A stretch of 64,000 nucleotides of DNA from Pseudoxanthomonas sp. JBR18 (GCF_028198165.1 NZ_CP116339.1:1619001-1683000); one strand, 5' to 3'; numbered from the stretch's first letter, positions 25,992 through 35,754 are shown. Numbers and translations are program-made. The notes: generated by a model from the letters alone, not told the origin.

Positions 25992-27710
25992 TTACAGCGA
26001 GAATACGTACAGATGTCCACCCAGCGGGATGTTGCGGACCGCCGGGTCCTTGGCCATCTCACCGCCCCAGATCGGCACGCCGCCGCCCCAGCCGGCCCAC
26101 ACGCCCACGTACTGCTTGCCGTCCACGGTCCAGGTGCTCGGCACGCCCAGCACGCCGGAGGCCATCTTCGGGCTCTTCCACAGGACCTTGCCGGTCTTGG
26201 CGTCGAAGGCGTACAGGTAGCCATCGGCGCTGCCGGAGAACAGCAGGCCACCGGCGGTGGACAACATGCCGCCGTTCCACGGCAGCTCGGAGGGGAAGGT
26301 CCAGGCCTGCTTGCCGGTGTTCAGGTCGATGGCCTGCACCGAGCCCCAGTGGTTGGGGAAGGCCGGGTCGCGCCTGACCAGGAAGGTCTCGCCCAGGAAC
26401 GGCAGGCCCGCTTTGTAGCTGACCGCCGCGCCCTTCATGGTCATGCAGGTGTGCAGCGTCGGCACGTAGGCCATGTGCGTGTCGGGGCTGACCGAGATCG
26501 GCCACCAGTTCTTGCCGCCCAGGAAGCTGGGGCAGGTGAACACTTCCTTGTCCACGCTCGGGCGCATCGCCGGGTCGGTGACCGGCTTGCCGTCCTTGAA
26601 GCCGCTGACCGAGGTGGCCGTGGCGAACTTCTCGGCGTAGATCAGCTCGCCGTTGGTGCGGTCGATCGCATAGAACCAGCCGTTGCGGCTGGCGCTGACG
26701 AGGGCCTTGTACTGCTTGCCCTGGTAGGCGAGGTCGGTCAGCACCGTCTCGTTGGTGCCGTCGTAGTCCCAGGTGTCGTTGGGCGTGTACTGGTAGTGCC
26801 ACTTGATCTTGCCGTCGGCCGGGTTCACCGCGATCACCGAGTCGGTGTACAGGTTGTCGCCCGGCCGCAGCGTGGCCAGCCACGGGCCCGGATTGCCCAC
26901 GCCCCAGAACAGGGTGTCGGTGTCGGCGTCGTAGCTGCCGGTCAGCCAGGCCGCGCCGCCGCCGGTCTCGGCCGCGCCCTTGGGCCAGGTGTCGCCGCCC
27001 GGCTCGCCCGGCAGCGGGATGGTGTGCAGCTTCCACAGTTGCTTGCCGGTCTTGGCGTCCAGCGCCTCGATGAAGCCGCGCGCGCCGTATTCGCCGCCGG
27101 ACACGCCCACGATCACCTTGCCCTTGACGATCAGCGGCGCCAGGGTCATCGCATAGCCCACGTCCGGGGCGTTGAGCTGCTCGTTCCACACCACCTTGCC
27201 GGTTTTGGCGTCCAGGGCGACCACGCGGTTGTCCAGCGTGGCCATGTAGACGTTGTCTCCGTACAGGGCCACGCCCCGGTTGACCACGTCGCAGCAGATG
27301 GTCTTCAGGCCGACCTCGGACAGGTCGTGGGCGTACTCCCACAGTTGCTTGCCGGTGCTGGCCTGGAAGGCGATCAGGTGGTTCTTGGGGGTGGTGATGA
27401 ATAGATAGTCGCCATTGACGATCGGCGGGGCCTCATGGCCCATGTCCAGCGGACTCTTCCAATCCCAGGCGGGCTTGAGCCCGGCCACGTTCCTGGTGTC
27501 GATGGTCTTGAACGGGGCATAGCCGCGGCTGGTGTAGTCGCGGCGGTACATCAACCATCCGTTGTCGGACGCGGCGTTCCTCAGGCGCGCATCGGTGACC
27601 GGCGCGTAGTCGGCATCGGCCGCATTGGCTACGCCGATGCCGGTGCAGGCCAGCACGGTGGCCACAGCCAGCGCCTTCAGCGCCTGGGTGGTGGGACGAT
27701 GGACGTTCAT
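25992..27710 (-). CDS. PQQ alcohol dehydrogenase, predicted lanthanide-dependent
   Basis: A 572-residue periplasmic quinoprotein (signal peptide to about residue 30) with the eight-bladed propeller of methanol/ethanol dehydrogenases. Active-site features: vicinal disulfide C139-C140, Glu207 (GGEYG), Asn273 (GNPGPW), and catalytic D315 in W-D315-Y-D317-G. The extra acid D317, two residues after the catalytic Asp, is the established mark of lanthanide-dependent XoxF/ExaF/PedH enzymes; calcium enzymes carry Ala or Ser there. There is no fused heme domain, so electrons go to the adjacent cytochrome fusion or azurin. Whether methanol, ethanol or another alcohol is preferred is not visible. It is preceded by the second TonB receptor with 45 bases between. 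Confidence 0.9.
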   Translation of the reverse strand: MNVHRPTTQALKALAVATVLACTGIGVANAADADYAPVTDARLRNAASDNGWLMYRRDYTSRGYAPFKTIDTRNVAGLKPAWDWKSPLDMGHEAPPIVNGDYLFITTPKNHLIAFQASTGKQLWEYAHDLSEVGLKTICCDVVNRGVALYGDNVYMATLDNRVVALDAKTGKVVWNEQLNAPDVGYAMTLAPLIVKGKVIVGVSGGEYGARGFIEALDAKTGKQLWKLHTIPLPGEPGGDTWPKGAAETGGGAAWLTGSYDADTDTLFWGVGNPGPWLATLRPGDNLYTDSVIAVNPADGKIKWHYQYTPNDTWDYDGTNETVLTDLAYQGKQYKALVSASRNGWFYAIDRTNGELIYAEKFATATSVSGFKDGKPVTDPAMRPSVDKEVFTCPSFLGGKNWWPISVSPDTHMAYVPTLHTCMTMKGAAVSYKAGLPFLGETFLVRRDPAFPNHWGSVQAIDLNTGKQAWTFPSELPWNGGMLSTAGGLLFSGSADGYLYAFDAKTGKVLWKSPKMASGVLGVPSTWTVDGKQYVGVWAGWGGGVPIWGGEMAKDPAVRNIPLGGHLYVFSL

Positions 27711-27755
27711 GTGTTGCTCTCCTGGGTGATGTGCATGCCTGGGATCAGCGGTTGG

Positions 27756-30179
27756 TCAGAAGCGGTAGCGGGCCCCCACCCAGCCACCACGCGGGGCGCC
27801 GGGCCCCAGGAACCGGGGATCGGAATCCCCGGGGAAGACTTCATCCGGCTCGCCCAACGTGCCGAAGCTGGCGTAGCGCTTGTCGGTCAGGTTTTCGATG
27901 CGCGCGCTCAGCTGCAGGCGCGGGGTCACGTCCCACGTCGCATGCAGGCCAAACAACGCGTAGCCGCCGATTGGGGCGAGCTGGTTGGATTCATCGCCCC
28001 GCAGATACTGGCTGCTGCGGTACTGGCCATCGGCGCCGATGCGTAGCGCATCGGTGATCGCAAACTCGATGCCGGCCTTGAGCTGGTGCCGCGACAGGCC
28101 GGGGATGCGATCACCGCGCTGCACGGTGATCAGGCCGTCGTCGTCGGCTTCCGGGTGGTGGACGGCGTTCTCGGTGAAGCCGTCCTGGTAGGTCGCATCC
28201 AGCCAGGTGTAGCTGGCCGACCACGCCAGGCGCTCCTGGGCCAGGCGCCCTTGCGCGGACAGTTCCAGGCCTTGGCGGCGGGTGTCGCCGACATTGGCGA
28301 AGAAGCCTTCGTTGGACGTGGCCCCGCCGATGGCCTGGAACAGGATGTCGTCATGGGCGGTGGTGCGGAACACGCCGGCCTGCCACTGCAGGCCCGCGCC
28401 GCGGCCGCGCAGCCCGGCTTCCCAGCTCTTGGCCACGACCTGGTTGAGCGGCGGATCGGCGACGAACTGGTTGGGCAGCTTGCACGGCGCGTCCTCGTCC
28501 GAGCAGGTCAGCTCGACCGGCGTGGGCGCGCGGGTCGATTCGCTGTAGCTGCCGTAGGCGGTGACTGCATCGCTCATTTTCCAGGCCAAGCCCGCGGCCG
28601 GGTTGAGGCGCGAGAACACATGGTTGCCGTTGAGATCCGGGTTCTCGCCGGAGCGGTCGGCGATGCGCGTGCGTGTTTCGTTGTAGCGGGCCGAGACCGT
28701 CAGCGCCAAGGCATCGGTGACGTTGAAGGTGTCGGTGGCATACCAGGCGTAGGTGCGCGTGCTGGCGAATACGTCCAGCGCGTCCTCTGGAATTTCCAAT
28801 CCCGAATCGCGCGAGGTGCTGCGGTCGTCCAGCAGCACGGCCGGCTCGACGATGCTGGAATAGCGCACGTGGCCGCTCAGCCAGTCGCCGCCGACCACCA
28901 GCTGGTTGTCGTGGCCGCCCAACGGGCGCGAGAACACCAGCTGCACGTTGCCGCCGTGCGCGCGCTGGCGCCGGTGGCCGATGTTGTTGATGGCATCGTA
29001 TTCGGAGGAGACCGGATCGCCGTTCTGGTCGGTGACGAACTCCTGCTCGCCGGCCTCGTCTTCCTCCTCGCACAGGAAGTCCTCGTCGTCCTCGCATTCC
29101 TCCGCATCGCTGCCGTCGCCGTTGAACGAGCGCGTCTTGACCGTGCGGTCGTAGACCATCGCGCTCAGCACCAGGTCGTCGGCGAAGGTGTAGCTGCCGT
29201 GCAGGCTGGCCTGGGTCAGGTCGTTCTCGGTCTGGTCCGGCGCGGTGAAGATGCTTTCGTAATCGCGCCGCAGCGCCTCGATCGACTGCGCGCCGTTGCC
29301 GGTCAGGTTGGTCCTGGCCTTGGACAGGTTGAGGTCCAGCGAGGCGCGCTCGCCGCGCCAGCCGACGTTGGCCAGGTAATGCCGCGCATGGGTGGGCGAC
29401 AGGTCGCGCCAGCCCTGTTCGTAGAGGTTGTCGGCCAGCAGGTAATAGCCCAGCGTGCCGTTGTTGCCACCGCTCTCGACGCTGGCCACTTCGCGCCCGA
29501 ACGAGCCGGCCTCGTAGGACAGCGCCGTGCCCGGATTGTCGAAGCCGTTCTTGGAGTGCAGCACGATCGCGCCGCCCAGGGTGTTCAGGCCGAACACCGG
29601 ATTGGCGCCGGTGACCACGTCCAGCCGCTCGATGCCCTGCTGCGGCAGCAGGTCCCAATTAACCGTGTCGCCGAAGATCTCGTTGACCCGGACGCCATCC
29701 TGGTAGACCGCGATGCCCTGGGCGATGCCCAGCAGCGGCGAGCCGGTGAAACCGCGGAACTGCACGTCCGGCTGCAGCGGATTGCCCTGCACGCTGTTGA
29801 GGCTGATGCCGGGCACGTTGCGGTCCATGGCCTGCGTCAGGTCGACCGAACGCATCCGGTCCAGTTGGTCCGCATCCAGGCCGCGCACCGGGTACGGCGA
29901 CTTGTCCGCCGGCAGCGTGGCATCGCCGTTGGGCGTCACCCCGACCACGTCGAGCGTGGGCAGGGTGGTGATGCTGGCGGGGGTCTTGTCGGCGGCCAGG
30001 GCGGGCATGGTCAGGACACAGGTTCCTAGCAGGGCCAGCGATAGCGCGTTGCACAACGCGCGCCGACACGGCCTGTGAAGGGGGATGAAAGCGGGGACGG
30101 AAGACGCATCGCGCGCCATGCCGGTGGCATGGGACGTGCGCGCGCAATACTCCTGCTGCGCGGGGCGGCGGAAGGCCAT
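27756..30179 (-). CDS. TonB-dependent receptor with acidic Cys-bracketed loop
   Basis: An 807-residue outer-membrane receptor: plug domain (YPVRGLDADQLDRMRSVDL onward) and barrel ending GGWVGARYRF. ATG 30179 is chosen because AGGAG precedes it at six bases; the signal peptide then has a long basic leader, with cleavage near MPALAA. Residues 355-380 form an extracellular-loop insertion in which 16 of 26 residues are Asp or Glu, with C362 and C370 enclosing EDDEDFL. A second acidic pair-of-Cys loop reads TCSDEDAPCK. Such a loop could bind hard cations such as lanthanides or calcium. Position directly before the lanthanide-type dehydrogenase supports a metal (or metallophore) import role; this is inference. 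Confidence 0.85.
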   Translation of the reverse strand: MAFRRPAQQEYCARTSHATGMARDASSVPAFIPLHRPCRRALCNALSLALLGTCVLTMPALAADKTPASITTLPTLDVVGVTPNGDATLPADKSPYPVRGLDADQLDRMRSVDLTQAMDRNVPGISLNSVQGNPLQPDVQFRGFTGSPLLGIAQGIAVYQDGVRVNEIFGDTVNWDLLPQQGIERLDVVTGANPVFGLNTLGGAIVLHSKNGFDNPGTALSYEAGSFGREVASVESGGNNGTLGYYLLADNLYEQGWRDLSPTHARHYLANVGWRGERASLDLNLSKARTNLTGNGAQSIEALRRDYESIFTAPDQTENDLTQASLHGSYTFADDLVLSAMVYDRTVKTRSFNGDGSDAEECEDDEDFLCEEEDEAGEQEFVTDQNGDPVSSEYDAINNIGHRRQRAHGGNVQLVFSRPLGGHDNQLVVGGDWLSGHVRYSSIVEPAVLLDDRSTSRDSGLEIPEDALDVFASTRTYAWYATDTFNVTDALALTVSARYNETRTRIADRSGENPDLNGNHVFSRLNPAAGLAWKMSDAVTAYGSYSESTRAPTPVELTCSDEDAPCKLPNQFVADPPLNQVVAKSWEAGLRGRGAGLQWQAGVFRTTAHDDILFQAIGGATSNEGFFANVGDTRRQGLELSAQGRLAQERLAWSASYTWLDATYQDGFTENAVHHPEADDDGLITVQRGDRIPGLSRHQLKAGIEFAITDALRIGADGQYRSSQYLRGDESNQLAPIGGYALFGLHATWDVTPRLQLSARIENLTDKRYASFGTLGEPDEVFPGDSDPRFLGPGAPRGGWVGARYRF

Positions 30180-30306
30180 GTGATGCTCCTGGACAACGGT
30201 TGCGGGGAGACCGCGCAGTTGCCAGGCCCGTGACGACCCCACGCCTACGCGGCTGTTGGTCGCACCCCGACGCGGGGAGGAGGCAGTGCGAGCAACAGTC
30301 AACCGA

Positions 30307-31836
30307 TCAGAAGAACCCGAGCGCCTTGGGCGAGTAGCTCACCAGCAGATTCTTGGTCTGCTGATAGTGGTCGAGCATCATCTTGTGGTTCTCACGACCG
30401 ATGCCGGACTGTTTATAGCCGCCAAAGGCCGCGTGTGCCGGATAGGCGTGGTAGCAATTAGTCCAAACCCGGCCGGCCTGGATGGCCCGCCCCATGCGGT
30501 ACAGACGCGCCGCGTCACGGCTCCACACGCCGGCGCCCAGGCCATAGAGGGTGTCGTTGGCGATGGCCAGGGCCTCGGCCTCGTCCTTGAAGGTGGTCAC
30601 CGAGACCACCGGCCCGAAGATCTCCTCCTGGAAGATGCGCATCTTGTTGTGGCCCTTGAACACGGTCGGCTTGACGTAGAAGCCGCCTTCCAGGTCGCCG
30701 GAGAGTGGGTTGCGCTCGCCGCCGGTGAGCACCTGCGCGCCTTCCTGCTTGCCGATGTCGATGTAGGACAGGATCTTTTCGAGCTGCTCGCCGGAGGCCT
30801 GCGCGCCGACCATGGTGTTGGGGTCCAGCGGGTTGCCCTGCTTGATCGCCTCCACCCGGGCGATGACCTTCTCCATGAACTTGTCGTAGATCGATTCCTG
30901 GATCAGCGCCCGCGACGGACAGGTGCAGACCTCGCCCTGGTTGAAGGCGAACAGCACGAAGCCTTCCACCGCCTTGTCCAGGAAGTCGTCGTCCTCGCTC
31001 ATGATGTCGGCGAAGAAGATGTTCGGCGACTTGCCGCCCAGCTCCAGGGTCACCGGGATCAGGTTCTGCGAGGCGTACTGCATGATCAGCCGGCCGGTGG
31101 TGGTCTCGCCGGTGAAGGCGATCTTGGCGATGCGCGGGCTGGAGGCCAGCGGCTTGCCCGCTTCCAGGCCAAAGCCGTTGACCACGTTGAGCACGCCTGG
31201 CGGCAGCAGGTCACCGATGACTTCCATCAGCACCAGGATCGAGGCCGGGGTCTGCTCGGCGGGCTTCATCACCACGCAGTTGCCGGCGGCCAGGGCCGGG
31301 GCCAGCTTCCAGCACGCCATGAGCAGCGGGAAGTTCCACGGGATGATCTGGCCGACCACGCCCAGCGGCTCGTGGAAGTGGTAGGCGATGGTGTCCTTGT
31401 CGATCTCGGAGATGCCGCCTTCCTGCGCGCGCACCGCGCCGGCGAAATAGCGGAAGTGGTCCACGCACAGCGGCACGTCGGCGTTGAGCGTCTCGCGGAT
31501 CGGCTTGCCGTTGTCCCAGGTCTCGGCGTAGGCCAGCAGTTCCAGGTTCTGCTCGATGCGGTCGGCGATCTTGAGCAGGACGTTGGCGCGGTCGGTCGAT
31601 GAGCTTTCGCCCCAGGCGGTCTTGGCGGCATGGGCGGCGTCGAGCGCGGCCTCGATGTCCTCGGCGTTGGAGCGCGGGATCTGGGTGAACGCCTTGCCGC
31701 TGATCGGGGTGATGTTGTCGAAATACTGGCCACTCTTCGGCTCGACCCACGCCCCGCCGATGAAGTTGGCGTAGCGCTTCTTGAAGATGGACTGCGGATC
31801 GGTGGACAGGGGCTTGGTGCTGGTCACGGCATTCAT
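30307..31836 (-). CDS. NAD-dependent aldehyde dehydrogenase (AldB/ExaC type)
   Basis: A 509-residue cytoplasmic enzyme oxidising aldehydes (acetaldehyde or similar) to acids. The catalytic Cys304 (EVCTCPSR), the general base in LELGGKSPN, and the nucleotide-binding [11 protein letters not shown] are intact. N- and C-termini match the AldB/acetaldehyde dehydrogenase II group. AGGAG precedes the ATG. A sigma-54 promoter lies about 57-71 bases upstream, and the divergent gene is a sigma-54 activator. It would remove the aldehyde made by the periplasmic dehydrogenase encoded downstream on the same strand. Confidence 0.93.
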   Translation of the reverse strand: MNAVTSTKPLSTDPQSIFKKRYANFIGGAWVEPKSGQYFDNITPISGKAFTQIPRSNAEDIEAALDAAHAAKTAWGESSSTDRANVLLKIADRIEQNLELLAYAETWDNGKPIRETLNADVPLCVDHFRYFAGAVRAQEGGISEIDKDTIAYHFHEPLGVVGQIIPWNFPLLMACWKLAPALAAGNCVVMKPAEQTPASILVLMEVIGDLLPPGVLNVVNGFGLEAGKPLASSPRIAKIAFTGETTTGRLIMQYASQNLIPVTLELGGKSPNIFFADIMSEDDDFLDKAVEGFVLFAFNQGEVCTCPSRALIQESIYDKFMEKVIARVEAIKQGNPLDPNTMVGAQASGEQLEKILSYIDIGKQEGAQVLTGGERNPLSGDLEGGFYVKPTVFKGHNKMRIFQEEIFGPVVSVTTFKDEAEALAIANDTLYGLGAGVWSRDAARLYRMGRAIQAGRVWTNCYHAYPAHAAFGGYKQSGIGRENHKMMLDHYQQTKNLLVSYSPKALGFF

Positions 31837-31892
31837 CTGCGATCTCCTGCTGCGGGGTGTCGGGTCGTTGCCCGTTCGGTCTCCCCATTAGC

Positions 31893-31907
31893 GCAAGGGC
31901 GATGCCA
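31893..31907 (-). promoter_or_regulatory. Sigma-54 promoter of the aldehyde dehydrogenase
   Basis: On the minus strand TGGCAT-N5-TTGC, with the invariant GG and GC exactly ten bases apart, close to the consensus TGGCAC-N5-TTGC. Transcription would start near 31882, 45 bases before the ATG. Confidence 0.8.
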
Positions 31908-32047
31908 AAAAGCCGGTGCTGCGGCGCGTCACGGTGTTTTTCCTGCGCGTTCGGGAGCACGCACCTCGCGACTGTTGCGGCGCATCACGCCTGCCCGTTG
32001 CACGGACGCCCCGGCTGTGATGTTTATTGGGACGGCGCGCTGTTTCG

Positions 32048-32066
32048 GTGTCGCAGAATGCGACAC
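32048..32066. promoter_or_regulatory. Palindrome, likely activator-binding site
   Basis: GTGTCGCA-GAA-TGCGACAC, eight perfect bases per arm. It lies 150 bp upstream of the sigma-54 promoter and 13 bases before the activator's start, so it could serve as enhancer for the aldehyde dehydrogenase and as autoregulatory site. Confidence 0.7.
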
Positions 32067-32079
32067 CTAAGGAGGGGAC

Positions 32080-33981
32080 GTGGCACACCCGCAATCGCAG
32101 TCCGAACGACATCTGGGCCAGGCCCGGCGGGCGTTCTTCGAGCACGGTGGCGCGCCGGTCGGCAAGGTGCCCGACACGATCCTGCGCTCCTGGATGCGCT
32201 GCCAGCGCCTGGGCCTGGAGTCGGCGGGTGCGCCGCAGATCGAACCGGTCACCGCCGCGCGCCTGAAGGAAATGCGCGAGCGCCACGAGAAGCTCTGGCG
32301 CCTGGCCCGCGCCGAGCTGGAACTGCTGTCTTCCGATGCCGCCGCCACCGGCAGCATCGTGATCCTCACCGACGAGGACGGCTGGATCCTGGATGCTGAG
32401 GGCAGCGCCAAGTTCCTGGATCGCGCCGGCCGCGTCGCGCTGATGCCGGGCGCCTGCTGGAACGAAGCCCAGGTGGGCACCAACGCCATTGGCACAGCCA
32501 TTGTCGAAGGCCGCTCGGTGGTCGTGCATGGCGGCGAGCACTACCTGGTGCCGCACGGCATCCTGAGTTGCTCGGCCTCGCCGATCTACGACCCGTACGG
32601 CACCCAGGTCGGCGTGCTGGACATCTCCGGCGACGCCAAGGTCCAGCACATGCACGCGCTGGGCCTGGCGCGGCTGGCGGTGGCCAACATCGAGCATCGC
32701 TATTTCGACGACGGCATCCCCGATGCCGAACTGCTGCGCCTGCATCGCGACCCGGCGCTGTTGGGCACCGCGCGCGAGGGCTTGCTGGCGTTCCGCAACG
32801 GGCGCCTGGTGGCGGCCAACCAGGCCGGCCTGCAGCTGTTCGGGCTGGAGCGGGGCGAGCTGGGCCGGGCGTCGTATACCGGGCTGTTCGAGGATGCGCC
32901 GGGCAAGCTGCGCGACGATGGCGTGCTGCTGGACCGGCAGGGGCGCGCGCTATACGGCCGGGTGGAAGACGGCCAGGCGCGTCCCAAGCGTCCGGCCGCG
33001 CGCCCGCCGATCACCGTATCAGCGGCGGCCAACCCACCGCCGGCCGACGCGCCCTTGTTCGACGCCGCGCAGGAAGCCGAACTGGTGCGCGCCTGTCGCG
33101 TGCTGGACGCGGGCCTGCCGGTGCTGGTGCAGGGCCAGACCGGGACCGGCAAGGAAGTCTTCGCGCGCGAACTGCATCGACGCTGCGCGCGTGCCGGCAA
33201 GCCGTTCGTGGCGGTCAACTGCGCCGCGCTGCCTGAGGGCCTGATCGAGGCCGAGCTGTTCGGTTACGAGGACGGCGCCTTTACCGGCGCGCGCAAGAAC
33301 GGCAACCCGGGATTGGTGCGCCAGGCCGATGGCGGGGTGCTGTTCCTGGACGAGATCGGCGACATGCCGCTGGCCTTGCAGCCGCGGCTGCTGCGCGTCC
33401 TGCAGGAGCGAGAGCTGTCACCACTGGGCGGCGGCAAGCCGATCAAGCTGGATTTCGCCCTGGTCTGCGCGACCCACCGCGAGATGGACAGCGCCATCGC
33501 CGAGGGGCGTTTCCGTCCCGATCTGTACTACCGCATCGCGCACCACACCGTCCGCATCCCCTCGTTGGACGCGCATGGCGACCGGGCTGGGCTGGTCCGC
33601 GCGCTGTGGCAGCGCCTGGGCCAGGGGCGTCGCCTGACCGATGAAGCCCAGGCCCAGCTGGCCGCCTACAGCTGGCCGGGCAACCTGCGCCAGCTCAGCG
33701 CCTGTCTACGCACCCTGGTGGCGTTGAGCGATCCGCAGGACGTGATCGGCATCGAGCTGTTGCCGTCCTATCTGCACGACGCGCGTCCCGCGTTGCCGGG
33801 GCCGTCACTGGCCATCGGCGTGCCACCTGGCACCGACCTGGAGAGCCTGACCGAAGCGGCCATGCGCGATGCGCTGGCGCGGTGTCAGGGCAACATCACC
33901 CACGCCGCGCGCATGCTGGGCATCAGCCGCAGCACGCTGTACCGCCGCCTGGGACAGGACGTGCGCGACAAGCAGCATTGA
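32080..33981 (+). CDS. Sigma-54-dependent activator, AcoR/ExaE-like
   Basis: A 633-residue enhancer-binding protein. A GAF-type sensory region (about residues 60-200) is followed by the AAA+ domain with Walker A (GQTGTGKE), the sigma-54 contact loop GAFTGA, and Walker B (LFLDEIGD). A Fis-type helix-turn-helix at the C-terminus follows ([20 protein letters not shown]). The start is a GTG with a strong AAGGAGG. It is divergent from the aldehyde dehydrogenase, which has a sigma-54 promoter, so that gene and probably the alcohol-oxidation block behind it are its targets. Relatives respond to acetoin, alcohols or aldehydes. Confidence 0.92.
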   Translation: MAHPQSQSERHLGQARRAFFEHGGAPVGKVPDTILRSWMRCQRLGLESAGAPQIEPVTAARLKEMRERHEKLWRLARAELELLSSDAAATGSIVILTDEDGWILDAEGSAKFLDRAGRVALMPGACWNEAQVGTNAIGTAIVEGRSVVVHGGEHYLVPHGILSCSASPIYDPYGTQVGVLDISGDAKVQHMHALGLARLAVANIEHRYFDDGIPDAELLRLHRDPALLGTAREGLLAFRNGRLVAANQAGLQLFGLERGELGRASYTGLFEDAPGKLRDDGVLLDRQGRALYGRVEDGQARPKRPAARPPITVSAAANPPPADAPLFDAAQEAELVRACRVLDAGLPVLVQGQTGTGKEVFARELHRRCARAGKPFVAVNCAALPEGLIEAELFGYEDGAFTGARKNGNPGLVRQADGGVLFLDEIGDMPLALQPRLLRVLQERELSPLGGGKPIKLDFALVCATHREMDSAIAEGRFRPDLYYRIAHHTVRIPSLDAHGDRAGLVRALWQRLGQGRRLTDEAQAQLAAYSWPGNLRQLSACLRTLVALSDPQDVIGIELLPSYLHDARPALPGPSLAIGVPPGTDLESLTEAAMRDALARCQGNITHAARMLGISRSTLYRRLGQDVRDKQH

Positions 33982-34013
33982 GTCGTTGATCGGGCAGCCC
34001 GGCTCCCGATCGG

Positions 34014-34340
34014 TCAGGCGGCGTTCGCTTGCGCCACCCGGCGCCGGAACATGGCATCAAGCAGGGCGCGCATGCGCTCCAAGTCGCGTGCGGCCTTGAC
34101 CGATGAGGTCTCGTCGGTCGCGTCCATGACCCGCTGGGCGGCATCGGACAGGTCATGCAGCACCGCGGCCGCATGGATATCCAGGAAGATCCGCAGGCTG
34201 CGTACGTGGCGCTGCAGGGACTGCTGGAGCGGCAGGTCCGCGCTGCCCGCCTGTTCGGCGATGGCGTCCAGGGTCAGGTCCAGCTGCGAGAGTTCTTCGA
34301 ACAGCTCATCGGCACTTGGGCGCATTGGGTCGTCTTCCAT
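34014..34340 (-). CDS. Helical protein of unknown function
   Basis: A 108-residue, mostly alpha-helical, charged protein without signal or membrane segment (start MEDDPMRPSADELFEELSQLDLTL). It lies convergent to the activator gene, 32 bases after it, and upstream of kdgK on the same strand with 90 bases between. No family recognised; base composition and codon use agree with the neighbours, so it is probably a real gene. Confidence 0.6.
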   Translation of the reverse strand: MEDDPMRPSADELFEELSQLDLTLDAIAEQAGSADLPLQQSLQRHVRSLRIFLDIHAAAVLHDLSDAAQRVMDATDETSSVKAARDLERMRALLDAMFRRRVAQANAA

Positions 34341-34430
34341 CGTGGGCCCCCGTCATCCGCCTGAGCGAACGGGGTTTTCGCGATCCTCAGGTCAGGCACG
34401 TGAACGCCGGGTTAGGACGCCGGGCGCTGT

Positions 34431-35450
34431 TCAGCGACGCACGTCCAGCCGGCCTTCGACCATCAGCGCGCGGATCTCGGCCTCGCTGGCCAGGTTGAAG
34501 TCCCCCTCGATGGAGTGCTTGAGGCAGCCGGCGGCCAGGCCGAAGGCCAGGGTTTCGGCGTCGGGCAGCGCGCGCAACAGGCCATGCAGGATGCCAGCGG
34601 CGAAGGCATCCCCACCGCCGATCCGATCCACCACGCCAGGCAGTTCGCGGGTGGGCGCCTCCAGGCAACCACCGTCGCGGGTCATCAGCATGGCGCCCAG
34701 CCCGTGGTGGTCCACGCTGTAGGTGGTGCGCAACGTGCACGCCATGTAGCGCAGATGCGGGAAGGCTTCGAACGCGGCCGCCGCCGCGGCCCGGTTGCGG
34801 GCCGGGCCTTCGGCCTGCGCGAAGTCCTGGCTCAGGACCACGGCCATGTCGCGGTGGTCGGCGAACAGCACGTCGGCCTGCTCCATCAACTGGCGCAGGA
34901 TGCCGGGCGCATCGCCCCCCCAGGCCTCCCACAGCTTGGGCCGGAAGTTGCCGTCGAACGACACCCCCAGGCCCGCCTGACGCGCGGCCCGGGCCGCGTC
35001 GAGGGCCGTTTCGGCGACTTGGGGCCCCAATGCGGGGGTGACCCCGGACAGGTGCAGCCAGCGTGCCCCGTCGAGCAGCGCCGGCCAGTCGTAGTCGGCC
35101 GGCGTGCCCCGGGCGAAGACGGAATCGGCCCGGTCGTAGACCACCTCGCTGGGCCGCTGCAGGGCGCCGGTGGTCAGAAAGTACAGGCCCATGCGTCCAG
35201 GCACCGCCTGGACCGACGCGGTCTGCACCCCGTGCCGGCGCAACTCGCCCAGCGCGGCCTGGCCCAGCGGGTTGTCGGCGACCCGGCCGAGCATGCGCAC
35301 CGGATGGCCCAGTTGCGCCAGCGACACACCGACATTGGCTTCGGCACCCCCAATGTGGACGTCCAGCTGCGGCGATTGAAGCAAGCGCTGACGCCCTGGT
35401 GCGCCCAGGCGCAGCAGCAGCTCGCCGTAGCAGGCGATGGTTCCGGTCAT
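34431..35450 (-). CDS. kdgK: 2-keto-3-deoxygluconate kinase
   Basis: PfkB-family sugar kinase of 339 residues that phosphorylates 2-keto-3-deoxygluconate, the common product of pectin and galacturonate breakdown, for cleavage by KdgA. The N-terminal GELLLRLGAPG, the GGAEANVGVSLAQLG signature, and the catalytic/anion-hole motif GGGDAFAAG are present. ATG 35450 follows GGAGGAG at good spacing. A motif shared with kduI and the other pectin genes lies 75-93 bases upstream. KdgA is not in the window. Confidence 0.9.
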   Translation of the reverse strand: MTGTIACYGELLLRLGAPGRQRLLQSPQLDVHIGGAEANVGVSLAQLGHPVRMLGRVADNPLGQAALGELRRHGVQTASVQAVPGRMGLYFLTTGALQRPSEVVYDRADSVFARGTPADYDWPALLDGARWLHLSGVTPALGPQVAETALDAARAARQAGLGVSFDGNFRPKLWEAWGGDAPGILRQLMEQADVLFADHRDMAVVLSQDFAQAEGPARNRAAAAAAFEAFPHLRYMACTLRTTYSVDHHGLGAMLMTRDGGCLEAPTRELPGVVDRIGGGDAFAAGILHGLLRALPDAETLAFGLAAGCLKHSIEGDFNLASEAEIRALMVEGRLDVRR

Positions 35451-35524
35451 CTCTGGTCTCCTCCCGAAGGCCCTGGCCACCGCGCGGTGGCGCATCTGGT
35501 TGCGGACGATAGCCTGCCACAAGC

Positions 35525-35543
35525 CATGACCATCGGTGTCATT
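35525..35543 (-). promoter_or_regulatory. Pectin-regulon operator, kdgK copy
   Basis: Minus strand AATGACACCGATGGTCATG, containing the inverted repeat ATGAC-N7-GTCAT. One of four 19-bp copies that share AATGACACCG-N-T. Confidence 0.7.
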
Positions 35544-35661
35544 CAGGGCCGCTTTGCCGCGTGGAATGGAGCCCTCAAACACAGAAACAGCGATTTAGGA
35601 GGCCAATTCGGTAGCTCATGGTGCGCCGCAAGATGCCTAGTCGTTACGACCCTGTTAGCTT

Positions 35662-35680
35662 TTTGACCAGCGGTGTCATT
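35662..35680 (-). promoter_or_regulatory. Pectin-regulon operator, receptor copy
   Basis: Minus strand AATGACACCGCTGGTCAAA, with TGAC-N7-GTCA symmetry, 75 bases before the first TonB receptor. The remaining intergenic DNA (35451-35754) shows no other element. Confidence 0.7.
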
Positions 35681-35754
35681 TCGCGAAACCACCGGCGTCT
35701 GATGCCGGCCTTGCGCAAAAAGATTCGGCTTCATGCGCCCTGGGAGGGGATCTC

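Noticed and set aside
30180..30306. Second sigma-54 promoter before the acidic-loop TonB receptor
   Set aside because: The best match has correct GG/GC spacing but poor flanking bases (GGGCC and ACTGC), not better than chance.
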